Shown here: one piece after another, positions 35,724-43,845 of the stretch
How the letters are laid out: each line of letters starts with the position of its first letter
How positions within the stretch are numbered: position 1 is the stretch's first letter
Assembly: GCF_001442615.1 (NCBI RefSeq)
Contig: NZ_LMXN01000014.1
Location: forward strand, 111,376 to 175,375
DNA length: 64,000 nucleotides
Reading direction: 5' to 3'
DNA from: Algoriphagus resistens
GTDB lineage: Bacteria > Bacteroidota > Bacteroidia > Cytophagales > Cyclobacteriaceae
Program-made: the position numbers and the translations under genes
The notes under the pieces: generated by a model
What the model saw: the letters and a program-made list of their open reading frames with translations, nothing else
What the model was told of the DNA's origin: nothing
The model's database searches: none

Positions 35724-35945
35724 TCTGCTTTAAGTAATTGCCCATTCCCTCTTCTGCCACCATGAGAATATCATCGTCTTGAGCTGCCTGCTTATATGAT
35801 TTAACATATTCAGCTCTCTTTAGATGGCCGAGATAGAGGTTGAGTGCGTTTTCTACCAGTTTATTCTTGGGTAGAGATAGTTTTTCGCCTAATCAGCGAG
35901 CATTTGAAGAAGCTCGTCGGGAAGTGTACTAGTGTAAGTGGCTAT
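35704..35945 (-). pseudogene. Ribbon-helix-helix antitoxin gene, start codon lost and frameshifted
   Basis: Partner of the MazF-like toxin. The expected start is ATA at 35943-35945 followed by ATYTSTLPDELLQMLAD, then an in-frame stop (35889-35891). Restoring one base gives EKLSLPKNKLVENALNLYL, LKRAEYVKSYKQAAQDDDIL and MGNYLKQIEDEAK to a stop at 35704-35706. This is the layout of CopG/MazE-like antitoxins with a ribbon-helix-helix N-terminus. The 20-base overlap with the toxin is typical of functional modules, but here both genes are dead. Confidence 0.75.
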
Positions 35946-35975
35946 TATAAATTTACTAGCTTTATTTTCAGTGTG

Positions 35976-36785
35976 TTACAGTAGTTTTTCAAATTTAAAA
36001 TACCGATCTTCCCATTCTATTGAAGGTGCTTTTTCCTCAAAAAGCCCAAAAACCGAAGAACCGGAACCCGACATGGCGGCATAGTAAGCGCCATTTTCAT
36101 ATAACCTCTCTTTTATTCTGGCAATTTCGGGATGATTGGGGAAAATGCTGGTTTCAAAGTCATTTACCAGCTCGTTTTTCCATCTGTTTTTATCTTTTAA
36201 AACATCTTCAAGCTTTGATTTTGGAATTGTAGGTGTGACTCCCGCATAAGCTTCTTTGGTGCTAATGTGAATTCCCGGATTGATCAAAACCAAATGAGTC
36301 CCGGAAAGATCTAAATCTACGGGTATCAGCATCTCTCCTCTACCTCTAACAATTTTTGGCATGTTTCCTATAAAAAAAGAACAATCGCTTCCAAGCTGTG
36401 AAGCATATTCTTCCAAGAAGAAATCATCAAGGATCAGATCAAAGAGATTATTCATTAACTTTAATGCGAATGCTGCATCTGCAGATCCGCCGCCAAGACC
36501 AGCTCCTATTGGGATATTTTTGTGCAAGTGGATGCTTACGTGAGGCAAGTTTGGAAAGTCTTTTCTTAGTAGCTGGAAGGCTTTGAGGATGAGATTATCT
36601 TGAGACTCCCCGTAAATTTTAAGTCCTGTAGTCTCAAAGCTTGTTTTTTTTGTATTGATGATCATTTCCAAAGCATCCATCAGCGGGATGGGGATCATGC
36701 AACTTTCTATCTCGTGATACCCGTCTTTTCTTTTAGCAGTGATATGAAGACCTAGGTTAATCTTTGCGTTTGGAAATGAAATCAT
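35976..36785 (-). CDS. ispE: 4-diphosphocytidyl-2-C-methyl-D-erythritol kinase
   Basis: GHMP kinase of the MEP isoprenoid pathway. The 269-residue protein begins ISFPNAKINLGLHI, has the ATP loop PIGAGLGGGSADAA and the C-terminal MSGSGSSVFG. The frame extends to 36845, but a TAnnTTTG promoter box (36803-36810) lies inside that part, so the start is 36785. With ispH at 9084 it shows that isoprenoids are made by the MEP route. Confidence 0.95.
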   Translation of the reverse strand: MISFPNAKINLGLHITAKRKDGYHEIESCMIPIPLMDALEMIINTKKTSFETTGLKIYGESQDNLILKAFQLLRKDFPNLPHVSIHLHKNIPIGAGLGGGSADAAFALKLMNNLFDLILDDFFLEEYASQLGSDCSFFIGNMPKIVRGRGEMLIPVDLDLSGTHLVLINPGIHISTKEAYAGVTPTIPKSKLEDVLKDKNRWKNELVNDFETSIFPNHPEIARIKERLYENGAYYAAMSGSGSSVFGLFEEKAPSIEWEDRYFKFEKLL

Positions 36786-36802
36786 TGAATTTGAGGTTTG
36801 AT

Positions 36803-36810
36803 CAAAATTA
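36803..36810 (-). promoter_or_regulatory. Promoter -7 box of ispE (TAATTTTG, minus strand)
   Basis: Match to TAnnTTTG 17 bases before the chosen ispE start. It argues against the longer 36845 start. Confidence 0.45.
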
Positions 36811-37101
36811 GAATAAATTTTAGGGGAATAATGATTTTCTACCATTGATAATTCGGTAAAAAATCTAGCATTTGTTGAAGTAAATGTGGTATATCATTTT
36901 TCTTATTAAAAAAAAGAGAATAACTTTTGTTAAAAGTTGAAGAAATCGAAAATCAGTACAAAATTTTGAGAATTGAAATTTTGAACAAATCATTTGCTGG
37001 GAAACAGGGGAAAACTGAGGGTGGTGTAGACTTATATTTTGAAAAAATAAAATTTTCATACATTTTTTATCTGGAATACTTGAAAAATGTAAAATTAAAT
37101 A

Positions 37102-37132
37102 TTGTAAGTCTGAAAATTCGGTTTTAAGTTTG
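37102..37132 (+). promoter_or_regulatory. Promoter of the ilv-leu operon leader
   Basis: A TTG element at 37102-37104 and TAAGTTTG at 37125-37132 are separated by 20 bases, the spacing of the Bacteroidota primary-sigma promoter. Transcription would start near 37139, about 38 bases before the leader peptide and 175 before ilvD. Confidence 0.65.
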
Positions 37133-37176
37133 TCCTGTACTTCGGCATAGCGTCGAAGCCAAGCTCGAAAAACAGT

Positions 37177-37227
37177 ATGTATAAAGTAGTCATTTTGCTA
37201 AGCGTAATTATTCTCATTGGATTTTAA
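37177..37227 (+). CDS. Branched-chain amino-acid leader peptide (attenuator)
   Basis: A 16-codon frame, MYKVVILLSVIILIGF, in which ten residues are Val, Ile or Leu: the three end products of the operon that follows. The stop at 37225-37227 lies two bases before attenuator segment 1. A ribosome stalled on the Val/Ile/Leu codons would leave segment 1 free, while one reaching the stop would cover it. Its position between a good promoter and an intrinsic terminator, and its composition, make a regulatory leader the likely role. A short hydrophobic peptide could arise by chance, but not easily together with the three-part RNA pairing. Confidence 0.75.
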   Translation: MYKVVILLSVIILIGF

Positions 37228-37229
37228 AT

Positions 37230-37305
37230 GTGAGGCACTAGACTATTCTTTATAATGAAATAAAAAAAAATCTGAAGTGCCTCACTAACCTGAGGCACTT
37301 TTTTT
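37230..37305 (+). promoter_or_regulatory. Transcription attenuator: antiterminator/terminator switch
   Basis: Segment 1 is GTGAGGCACT (37230-37239), segment 2 AGTGCCTCAC (37276-37285), segment 3 TGAGGCACTT (37291-37300). Segment 2 is a perfect complement of both 1 and 3. Pairing 2:3 gives a 10-bp stem with a 6-base loop followed by TTTTT, an intrinsic terminator just before ilvD. Pairing 1:2 prevents it. This is the arrangement of amino-acid operon attenuators. Confidence 0.78.
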
Positions 37306-37313
37306 ATACCCCC

Positions 37314-38999
37314 ATGAATATGACCCTGAAAAAACACAGTTGGGAAATAAGTGACAATCCTGAACATCCGGCAGGCATGGCAATGTTGTATGCCACGGGA
37401 ATGAGTGACAAGAAAATGAAACAGCCATTCGTAGGGATAGCGAGTTGCGGTTATGAGAGCAATCCCTGCAATATGCACCTGAACGACTTCGCCGGTCTGA
37501 TCAAAACCTCCTCACAGGAGTATGATCTGACCGGTTTAGTTTTTAATACCATCGGTATTTCTGATGGGACTACTATGGGTACATTGGGAATGCGCTATTC
37601 TTTGGTCTCCAGAGAAGTCATCGCCGATTCCATAGAGTCGTTTGTCATAGGACATTCTTTCGATGGCTGTGTGGCAGTTGCGGGATGTGACAAGAATATG
37701 CCGGGAGCATTGATGGGGATGATCCGCACGGACAGACCTGGCATTTTGGTGTATGGAGGGACGATAGCTTCGGGTAATTACAAGGGTGAAAAACTGAATA
37801 TAGTGTCTGCTTTTGAGGCTTTTGGTAAGCGGGTAAATGGAAATATCTCAGATGAGGACTATGATGGCGTCATCCGCAATGCCTGTCCCGGGAAAGGCGC
37901 TTGTGGTGGAATGTACACCGCGAATACCATGTCTTCAGCTATAGAAGCAATGGGAATGTCTCTTCCTTATTCTGCCTCCTATCCTGCAAATTCTCCGGAG
38001 AAACTCAGAGAGTGTCGAGAGGTGAATAAATACATGAGAATACTCTTGGAAAAGGATATTAAACCAAGTGATATCATTACCAGAAAAAGTATTGAGAATG
38101 CGGTTACCGTTGCAATTGCTTTGGGTGGGAGTACAAATGCAGTAATGCACATCATCGCAATAGCAAGAACAGCGGGTGTTGATTTTACTATTGAAGATTT
38201 CAAAGCCATCAACGCAAAAACCCCTATGATCGGTGATTTCAAGCCATCTGGGAAATTCATGATGGAAGATCTTCATGAGCAGGGTGGTGTTCCGGCGTTT
38301 ATGAAGTACATGCTTCTTAACGGTTTCTTACATGGGGACTGTATGACTGTAACAGGAAAAACGTTGGAAGAAAATCTGAAGGATGTAGAGCCGGTCACGG
38401 TCTCTATGGTGAATGTAATTCATCCCTTAGAAACACCAATTAAAGCTACGGGGCACTTGTGTATCCTCGATGGAAATTTAGCTCCAGAAGGAGCTGTCGC
38501 CAAAATCACAGGTAAAGAAGGTAGTTCATTTACGGGTCCCGCTCACGTATTTGATTCTGAACAGGAAGCGAATGATGCGATCCGTGATCATAAAGTGCAA
38601 AAAGGTGAAGTTCTCGTCATCCGAAATATAGGGCCAAAGGGAGGTCCGGGGATGCCAGAAATGTTGAAACCTACTTCTATGATTATAGGAGCTGGATTGG
38701 GGTCAGATGTAGCTTTGATTACAGATGGCAGATTTTCTGGTGGTACCCATGGATTTGTGGTGGGACACGTTACTCCCGAGGCATGGAGTGGTGGTCCAAT
38801 CGGCCTGGTGCGGAATGGAGATATTATCACCATAGATGCGGATAGATTGAAGCTCTCCGTGGCGGTCTCTGATGAGGAATTGGCCGAAAGAAAGAAATCC
38901 TGGAAGCAAAAGGACGTTTCTGACTTGCAGGGGACATTAAAGAAATACAACAAATTAGTATCTACCGCATCCGAAGGTTGCGTAACAGACAAATTCTAA
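37314..38999 (+). CDS. ilvD: Dihydroxy-acid dehydratase
   Basis: Fe-S dehydratase that makes the 2-oxo acid precursors of valine and isoleucine. The 561-residue protein has cluster cysteines in SCGYESNPCN, GCDKNMPGALMG and GACGGMYTANTMSS, and the C-terminal GRFSGGTHGFVVGH. It is the first structural gene of the nine-gene ilv-leu operon and starts 9 bases after the attenuator U-tract. A second Met (37320) is an alternative start. ilvB follows after 4 bases. Confidence 0.96.
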   Translation: MNMTLKKHSWEISDNPEHPAGMAMLYATGMSDKKMKQPFVGIASCGYESNPCNMHLNDFAGLIKTSSQEYDLTGLVFNTIGISDGTTMGTLGMRYSLVSREVIADSIESFVIGHSFDGCVAVAGCDKNMPGALMGMIRTDRPGILVYGGTIASGNYKGEKLNIVSAFEAFGKRVNGNISDEDYDGVIRNACPGKGACGGMYTANTMSSAIEAMGMSLPYSASYPANSPEKLRECREVNKYMRILLEKDIKPSDIITRKSIENAVTVAIALGGSTNAVMHIIAIARTAGVDFTIEDFKAINAKTPMIGDFKPSGKFMMEDLHEQGGVPAFMKYMLLNGFLHGDCMTVTGKTLEENLKDVEPVTVSMVNVIHPLETPIKATGHLCILDGNLAPEGAVAKITGKEGSSFTGPAHVFDSEQEANDAIRDHKVQKGEVLVIRNIGPKGGPGMPEMLKPTSMIIGAGLGSDVALITDGRFSGGTHGFVVGHVTPEAWSGGPIGLVRNGDIITIDADRLKLSVAVSDEELAERKKSWKQKDVSDLQGTLKKYNKLVSTASEGCVTDKF

Positions 39000-39003
39000 G
39001 CCC

Positions 39004-40698
39004 ATGAAGGATTCAATGATAAGAGGAGCTGACATAGTTGTTAGGTCTCTCATTGCCGAGAATGCGGAAATAATCTTCGGATATCCCGGAGGAGCGATCA
39101 TGCCCGTTTACGACGCATTACATGATTATCATGACGAGCTAAGGCACGTGCTCACACGCCATGAGCAGGGAGCGATTCACGCAGCTCAAGGTTATGCGAG
39201 AGTCTCAGGGAAAGTCGGCGTTTGTCTGGCTACTTCGGGGCCAGGGGCGACCAACTTGATCACAGGGATGGCTGATGCACAAATTGATAGTACGCCATTA
39301 GTATGTATTACCGGGCAAGTAGCTTCACATTTGCTGGGTACTGATGCATTTCAGGAAACTGATGTAGTGGGAATATCAATGCCGGGCACTAAGTGGAATA
39401 TCCAGGTAAGACGTGTGGAGGATATAGCCCCCGCCATCGCCAAAGGATTTTATATCGCTAGATCAGGAAGACCAGGGCCTGTGCTAATTGATATTACCAA
39501 GGACGCACAGCAGGATTTTGGCCAATTCAATTATCAGCCTTGCTTGGGCTTTAGATCTTATAGAACACATATTCCGATAGAAAAAACTGCTATTCAAGAG
39601 GCTTCTTTCTTGATCAATATGGCTAAGAGACCTTATGTGCTTTTTGGTCAAGGAGTTGTATTGGGGCAGGCAGAGGCTGAACTAAAAGCATTTTTGGAAA
39701 AGTCAGGTATTCCGGCCGCGTGCACCTTGTTAGGCTCGGGAGCGTTGTCAGAGGATCATCCAAATTATGTAGGAAAACTTGGGATGCATGGAAATTATGC
39801 CCCAAATTTGCTGACTAATCAGTGCGATATATTGATCGCTGTGGGCATGAGATTTGATGATCGAGTGACCGGCGACTTGAAGCGTTATGCAAAGCAGGCA
39901 AAAGTGATTCATTTGGAATTGGACCCTGCAGAGATCAATAAAAATGTAAAGTGTGAAGTAGCTGTGTTAGGGAGCTGTAAGGATAGTCTGGCGTTGTTGA
40001 CAAGCGCGGTAAAGGAGAATTCTTATCCGGAGTGGATGGCTAAGTTTAAAGAACTGGCTGATCAGGAAAGAGCGACTGTTATCGATCCAGACTTGACTCC
40101 GACAAAGCCTGGTTTGACTATGGGTGAGGTGATTCACCAGATCAATAAATATAAAGCTGATGATGCGGTGCTCGTAACTGACGTTGGACAGCACCAGATG
40201 ATTTCTTGGAGATATTTCAATTACAAGAAACCAAGGACGCAAGTCACTTCTGGCGGCTTGGGAACTATGGGATTTGCGCTGCCTGCAGCTTTAGGGGCTC
40301 AGATGTACGACTTCTCCAGGCAGGTGGTATGTGTTGTCGGCGATGGAGGCATACAGATGACTATCCAGGAATTGGGGACCATCATGCAGACCAAAGCTCC
40401 TGTAAAGATTGTGTTGCTCAACAATAATTTCTTGGGTATGGTGAGGCAATGGCAGCAAATGTTTTTTGACAAGCGCTACTCGTTTACTGAACTTGACAAT
40501 CCTGATTTCATCAAAATAGCTGAGGCATATAATATTCAAGCTCAAAAAGTCACCGAACGTGGTGATCTTCAGGAAGCAATTGAGGATATGCTCATTCACG
40601 ATGGTCCATATTTCCTCGAAGTGGTAGTGGAAAAAGAAGATAATGTATTCCCAATGATTGCCACTGGCTGCTCAGTGGAAGAGGTTAGACTTAGCTAA
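39004..40698 (+). CDS. ilvB: Acetolactate synthase large subunit
   Basis: ThDP- and FAD-dependent enzyme that condenses pyruvate with pyruvate or 2-oxobutanoate, the first common step to valine and isoleucine. The 564-residue protein has the catalytic glutamate region (FGYPGGAIMPVYDAL, RHEQGAIHAAQGYAR), the FAD segment, and the ThDP motif VVGDGGIQMTIQELGT...NNNFLG. The small regulatory subunit follows after 9 bases. Confidence 0.96.
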   Translation: MKDSMIRGADIVVRSLIAENAEIIFGYPGGAIMPVYDALHDYHDELRHVLTRHEQGAIHAAQGYARVSGKVGVCLATSGPGATNLITGMADAQIDSTPLVCITGQVASHLLGTDAFQETDVVGISMPGTKWNIQVRRVEDIAPAIAKGFYIARSGRPGPVLIDITKDAQQDFGQFNYQPCLGFRSYRTHIPIEKTAIQEASFLINMAKRPYVLFGQGVVLGQAEAELKAFLEKSGIPAACTLLGSGALSEDHPNYVGKLGMHGNYAPNLLTNQCDILIAVGMRFDDRVTGDLKRYAKQAKVIHLELDPAEINKNVKCEVAVLGSCKDSLALLTSAVKENSYPEWMAKFKELADQERATVIDPDLTPTKPGLTMGEVIHQINKYKADDAVLVTDVGQHQMISWRYFNYKKPRTQVTSGGLGTMGFALPAALGAQMYDFSRQVVCVVGDGGIQMTIQELGTIMQTKAPVKIVLLNNNFLGMVRQWQQMFFDKRYSFTELDNPDFIKIAEAYNIQAQKVTERGDLQEAIEDMLIHDGPYFLEVVVEKEDNVFPMIATGCSVEEVRLS

Positions 40699-40707
40699 AC
40701 CAACTCT

Positions 40708-41208
40708 ATGAAACGATATACTATATTCGTTATTACCGAAAACTTCATCGGTATTCTTAATCGCATCACTATTATTTTTACCCGAAGAGGTATCAATATC
40801 GATGCACTCACTGCTTCTGAAAGTCGATTGGAAGGAATCCATAGAATAACAATCGAGGTCACCGCTTCAGAAGATACGGTGATTCAGCTAGTCAATCAGA
40901 TAGAGAAAATCATCGATGTGATCAAGGCATTTTACCATGAAGATGAAAGCGTTGTGTATCAGGAGATCGCTTTGTACAAAATTCCTGTGTCACGGCTAGA
41001 TGGTGGATTGGAGAAAATCATTCGCCAGCATAATGCAAAGATTATCGCTGCTGAGCCAGATTTTGTAGTTCTGGAGCTGACTGGTCACAAGGAGCAGACC
41101 CAGGAATTGCTTGAAATCCTGAAAGGCTACGGACTTCTGGAATTTGCCAGATCAGGTAGGGTGGCTGTCGCCAAAAGAATGCTGACAATCGACAGTTTTG
41201 TCAAATAA
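40708..41208 (+). CDS. ilvN: Acetolactate synthase small (regulatory) subunit
   Basis: Regulatory partner of IlvB that activates it and confers valine feedback inhibition. The 166-residue protein has an N-terminal ACT domain (TIFVITENFIGILNRITIIF, about residues 4-75) and the C-terminal ALS_ss domain (PDFVVLELTGHKEQTQELLE). It is of the long IlvH type rather than the short E. coli IlvN type. ilvC follows after 63 bases, a gap without recognisable signal. Confidence 0.94.
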   Translation: MKRYTIFVITENFIGILNRITIIFTRRGINIDALTASESRLEGIHRITIEVTASEDTVIQLVNQIEKIIDVIKAFYHEDESVVYQEIALYKIPVSRLDGGLEKIIRQHNAKIIAAEPDFVVLELTGHKEQTQELLEILKGYGLLEFARSGRVAVAKRMLTIDSFVK

Positions 41209-41271
41209 AATAAACCAAAAAAGGGATTCCGCAGGAACCTATTAAACACTAGTAATAAATAACAAAAGCTC

Positions 41272-42315
41272 ATGAAATTAAAATTCGGCTCAACAGAAGA
41301 AAACGTAGTAACTAGGGAAGAATTTCCATTGGAAAAAGCAAGAGAAGTGCTTAAGGACGAAGTGATCGCAGTATTAGGTTATGGCGTTCAGGGTCCAGGT
41401 CAGGCACTTAACCTGAAAGACAACGGTTTCAACGTGATTGTAGGTCAGCGTAAAGGTTCCAAAACCTGGGACAAGGCTGTAGCTGATGGCTGGGTTCCTG
41501 GCGAGACACTTTTCGAACTGGAAGAAGCTTGCGAAAAAGGCACAATTCTTCAGTTCCTTCTTTCTGATGCAGGTCAGATTGCTCTTTGGCCAACAGTAAA
41601 AAAACACCTTACTCCAGGTAAAGCTTTGTATTTCTCCCATGGTTTCGGTGTGACATACAAGGATAAAACAGGTATCGTTCCTCCAGCTGACGTAGATGTG
41701 ATCTTGGTAGCACCTAAAGGTTCTGGTACTTCACTGAGAAGAATGTTTGTAGAGGGTAGGGGCTTAAATTCTTCTTACGCAATCTATCAGGATGGAACTG
41801 GCAAAGCGAAAGATCGTGTTGTAGCTCTTGGTATCGGTGTAGGATCAGGATATTTGTTCGAGACAGATTTCTATCGTGAAGTAACTTCTGATTTGACCGG
41901 AGAAAGAGGTACCTTAATGGGAGCAATCCAGGGTATCTTTGCAGCTCAGTATGAAGTGTTGAGATCCAACGGCCACACCCCGTCTGAGGCTTTCAATGAG
42001 ACAGTGGAAGAATTGACCCAGTCATTGATGCCATTGGTAGCTGAAAACGGAATGGATTGGATGTATGCTAACTGCTCTACTACAGCACAAAGAGGAGCTT
42101 TGGATTGGTGGAAGCCATTCAGAGATGCTACCAAGCCAGTATTCGAAGAATTATATAACAGTGTAAAGACTGGACAAGAGGCTCAGAAGTCAATTGATTC
42201 TAACTCTAAAGCAGATTACCGAGTGAAATTGGAAGCTGAATTGAAAGAATTGAGAGATTCTGAAATGTGGCAGGCAGGTGCTGTCGTCCGTCAGTTGAGA
42301 CCAGAAAATAATTAA
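41272..42315 (+). CDS. ilvC: Ketol-acid reductoisomerase
   Basis: Isomerises and reduces acetolactate or acetohydroxybutyrate. The 347-residue class I-length enzyme has the Rossmann motif LGYGVQGPGQAL, cofactor loop VGQRKGSKTWDKA, the PKGSGTSLRRMF segment in place of the usual APKGPGH-type loop, and the C-terminal knot helices with LTGERGTLMGAIQGIF. The altered loops are those of the Bacteroidota variant. leuA follows after 19 bases. Confidence 0.95.
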   Translation: MKLKFGSTEENVVTREEFPLEKAREVLKDEVIAVLGYGVQGPGQALNLKDNGFNVIVGQRKGSKTWDKAVADGWVPGETLFELEEACEKGTILQFLLSDAGQIALWPTVKKHLTPGKALYFSHGFGVTYKDKTGIVPPADVDVILVAPKGSGTSLRRMFVEGRGLNSSYAIYQDGTGKAKDRVVALGIGVGSGYLFETDFYREVTSDLTGERGTLMGAIQGIFAAQYEVLRSNGHTPSEAFNETVEELTQSLMPLVAENGMDWMYANCSTTAQRGALDWWKPFRDATKPVFEELYNSVKTGQEAQKSIDSNSKADYRVKLEAELKELRDSEMWQAGAVVRQLRPENN

Positions 42316-42334
42316 CACAAAACCCCCGAGAATT

Positions 42335-43843
42335 ATGAGTGAGAAGCTATGGATATTTGACACTACCCTGAGAGATGGGGAGCAAGTACCCGGGTGTCAG
42401 CTGAATACCCAGGAGAAAATTGTGGTAGCGAAGGCACTAGAAGAACTAGGTGTAGATATAATTGAGGCAGGCTTTCCAATTTCTAGTCCAGGAGATTTCA
42501 ATTCTGTGGTCGAAATTTCAAAGGCTGTATCCAACCCGATTATCTGTGCCCTCTCCAGAGCTGTAGAAAAAGATATCGAAGTAGCGGCTCAATCCCTCAA
42601 ATTCGCGAAAAAGGGTCGTATTCATACTGGAATCGGTGTTTCACCTTACCATATTCAATACAAACTGCGCTCCACACCCGAGGATATTATTGCTCGGGGT
42701 GTAGCTGCAGTGAAGTTTGCAAGGCGGTTTGTAGACGACGTGGAGTTTTACGCTGAAGATGCAGGTCGTGCAGAAGCAGACTTTCTGAATAAAATCATTG
42801 AGGAAGTGATCAAGGCGGGAGCTACAGTGGTGAATATTCCCGATACTACGGGATATACCCTTCCAGAGCAATACGGGGCTATTATCGCAAGTTTGAAGAA
42901 TAATGTGCCAAATATTGACAAAGCAATCATTGCTACACATTGCCATAATGACCTAGGTATGGCTACGGCCAATACAGTATCTGGCGTTCAGCATGGTGCC
43001 CGCCAAGTGGAAGTTACTATCAATGGTATTGGGGAAAGAGCTGGGAATACCTCTCTAGAAGAAGTGGTGATGGCCATTAAATGCCATAAAACAATCGACG
43101 TTCATACCGATATTGTTACACCTAGAATTTACAACACTAGTCGTTTGGTTTCCAAATTGATGAATATGCCAGTACAGCCAAATAAGGCTATTGTAGGCAG
43201 AAATGCATTTGCACACTCATCAGGAATTCATCAGGACGGTGTGTTGAAGCATAGAGAAAATTACGAGATCATTGACCCTAAGGACGTGGGAGTTGGTGAG
43301 TCAACCATCGTGTTGACAGCAAGATCTGGAAGAGCTGCCTTGAAACATCATTTAGATGCATTAGGTGTAGAATTGGAAGGGGAAGCCCTTCGGGATGTTT
43401 ACGAAGAATTCTTGATTTTAGCAGATAGCAAGCGTGATATCGGTCGTAAAGATCTTATGGGCTTGGTAGGTAAATTTGTGACGGATTCAAATTTTATTGA
43501 ATTGGGTAAAGTCACTTATTCATCCAATGGAACTATTCAAGCTCAGGTTGAAATGAAAATCGGAGACGAATCCCATACTTCTACAGCGCATGGAAATGGC
43601 CCAGTAGATGCAGTTTTGAAAGCGATCGACAAGATTGCCAAGCCAGCTGTAGAACTGGAGGAATTCCTAATCCAAGCCATTACCCATGGAAGCGATGATG
43701 TGGCGAAAGTTCACATGAGATTAATCAAAGGAGACAAGCCTTATTATGGCTTTGCCTCACATACAGACATCGTATTGGCTTCAGCTCAGGCCTTTGTAGA
43801 TGCACTCAATAAAATACCGGTCAAAGAATACGCGACCGCATAA
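42335..43843 (+). CDS. leuA: 2-isopropylmalate synthase
   Basis: First committed step of leucine synthesis: acetyl-CoA plus 2-oxoisovalerate. The 502-residue protein has the DRE-TIM start FDTTLRDGEQVPGCQL, the metal motif THCHNDLGMATANT, INGIGERAGNTSLEEV and a C-terminal LeuA regulatory domain (about residues 370-500) for leucine inhibition. leuC starts two bases after its stop. A second, distinct LeuA-like enzyme lies at 45949-47541. Confidence 0.93.
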   Translation: MSEKLWIFDTTLRDGEQVPGCQLNTQEKIVVAKALEELGVDIIEAGFPISSPGDFNSVVEISKAVSNPIICALSRAVEKDIEVAAQSLKFAKKGRIHTGIGVSPYHIQYKLRSTPEDIIARGVAAVKFARRFVDDVEFYAEDAGRAEADFLNKIIEEVIKAGATVVNIPDTTGYTLPEQYGAIIASLKNNVPNIDKAIIATHCHNDLGMATANTVSGVQHGARQVEVTINGIGERAGNTSLEEVVMAIKCHKTIDVHTDIVTPRIYNTSRLVSKLMNMPVQPNKAIVGRNAFAHSSGIHQDGVLKHRENYEIIDPKDVGVGESTIVLTARSGRAALKHHLDALGVELEGEALRDVYEEFLILADSKRDIGRKDLMGLVGKFVTDSNFIELGKVTYSSNGTIQAQVEMKIGDESHTSTAHGNGPVDAVLKAIDKIAKPAVELEEFLIQAITHGSDDVAKVHMRLIKGDKPYYGFASHTDIVLASAQAFVDALNKIPVKEYATA

Positions 43844-43845
43844 TT

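Noticed and set aside
36927..37127. 66-codon TTG-started frame upstream of the ilv-leu promoter
   Set aside because: A/T-rich and Lys/Ile-rich as expected by chance, poor start, and it runs into the promoter.
37140..37158. Small hairpin CTTCG/CGAAG at the 5' end of the ilv leader
   Set aside because: Only 5 bp; may stabilise the RNA end but is too short to claim.
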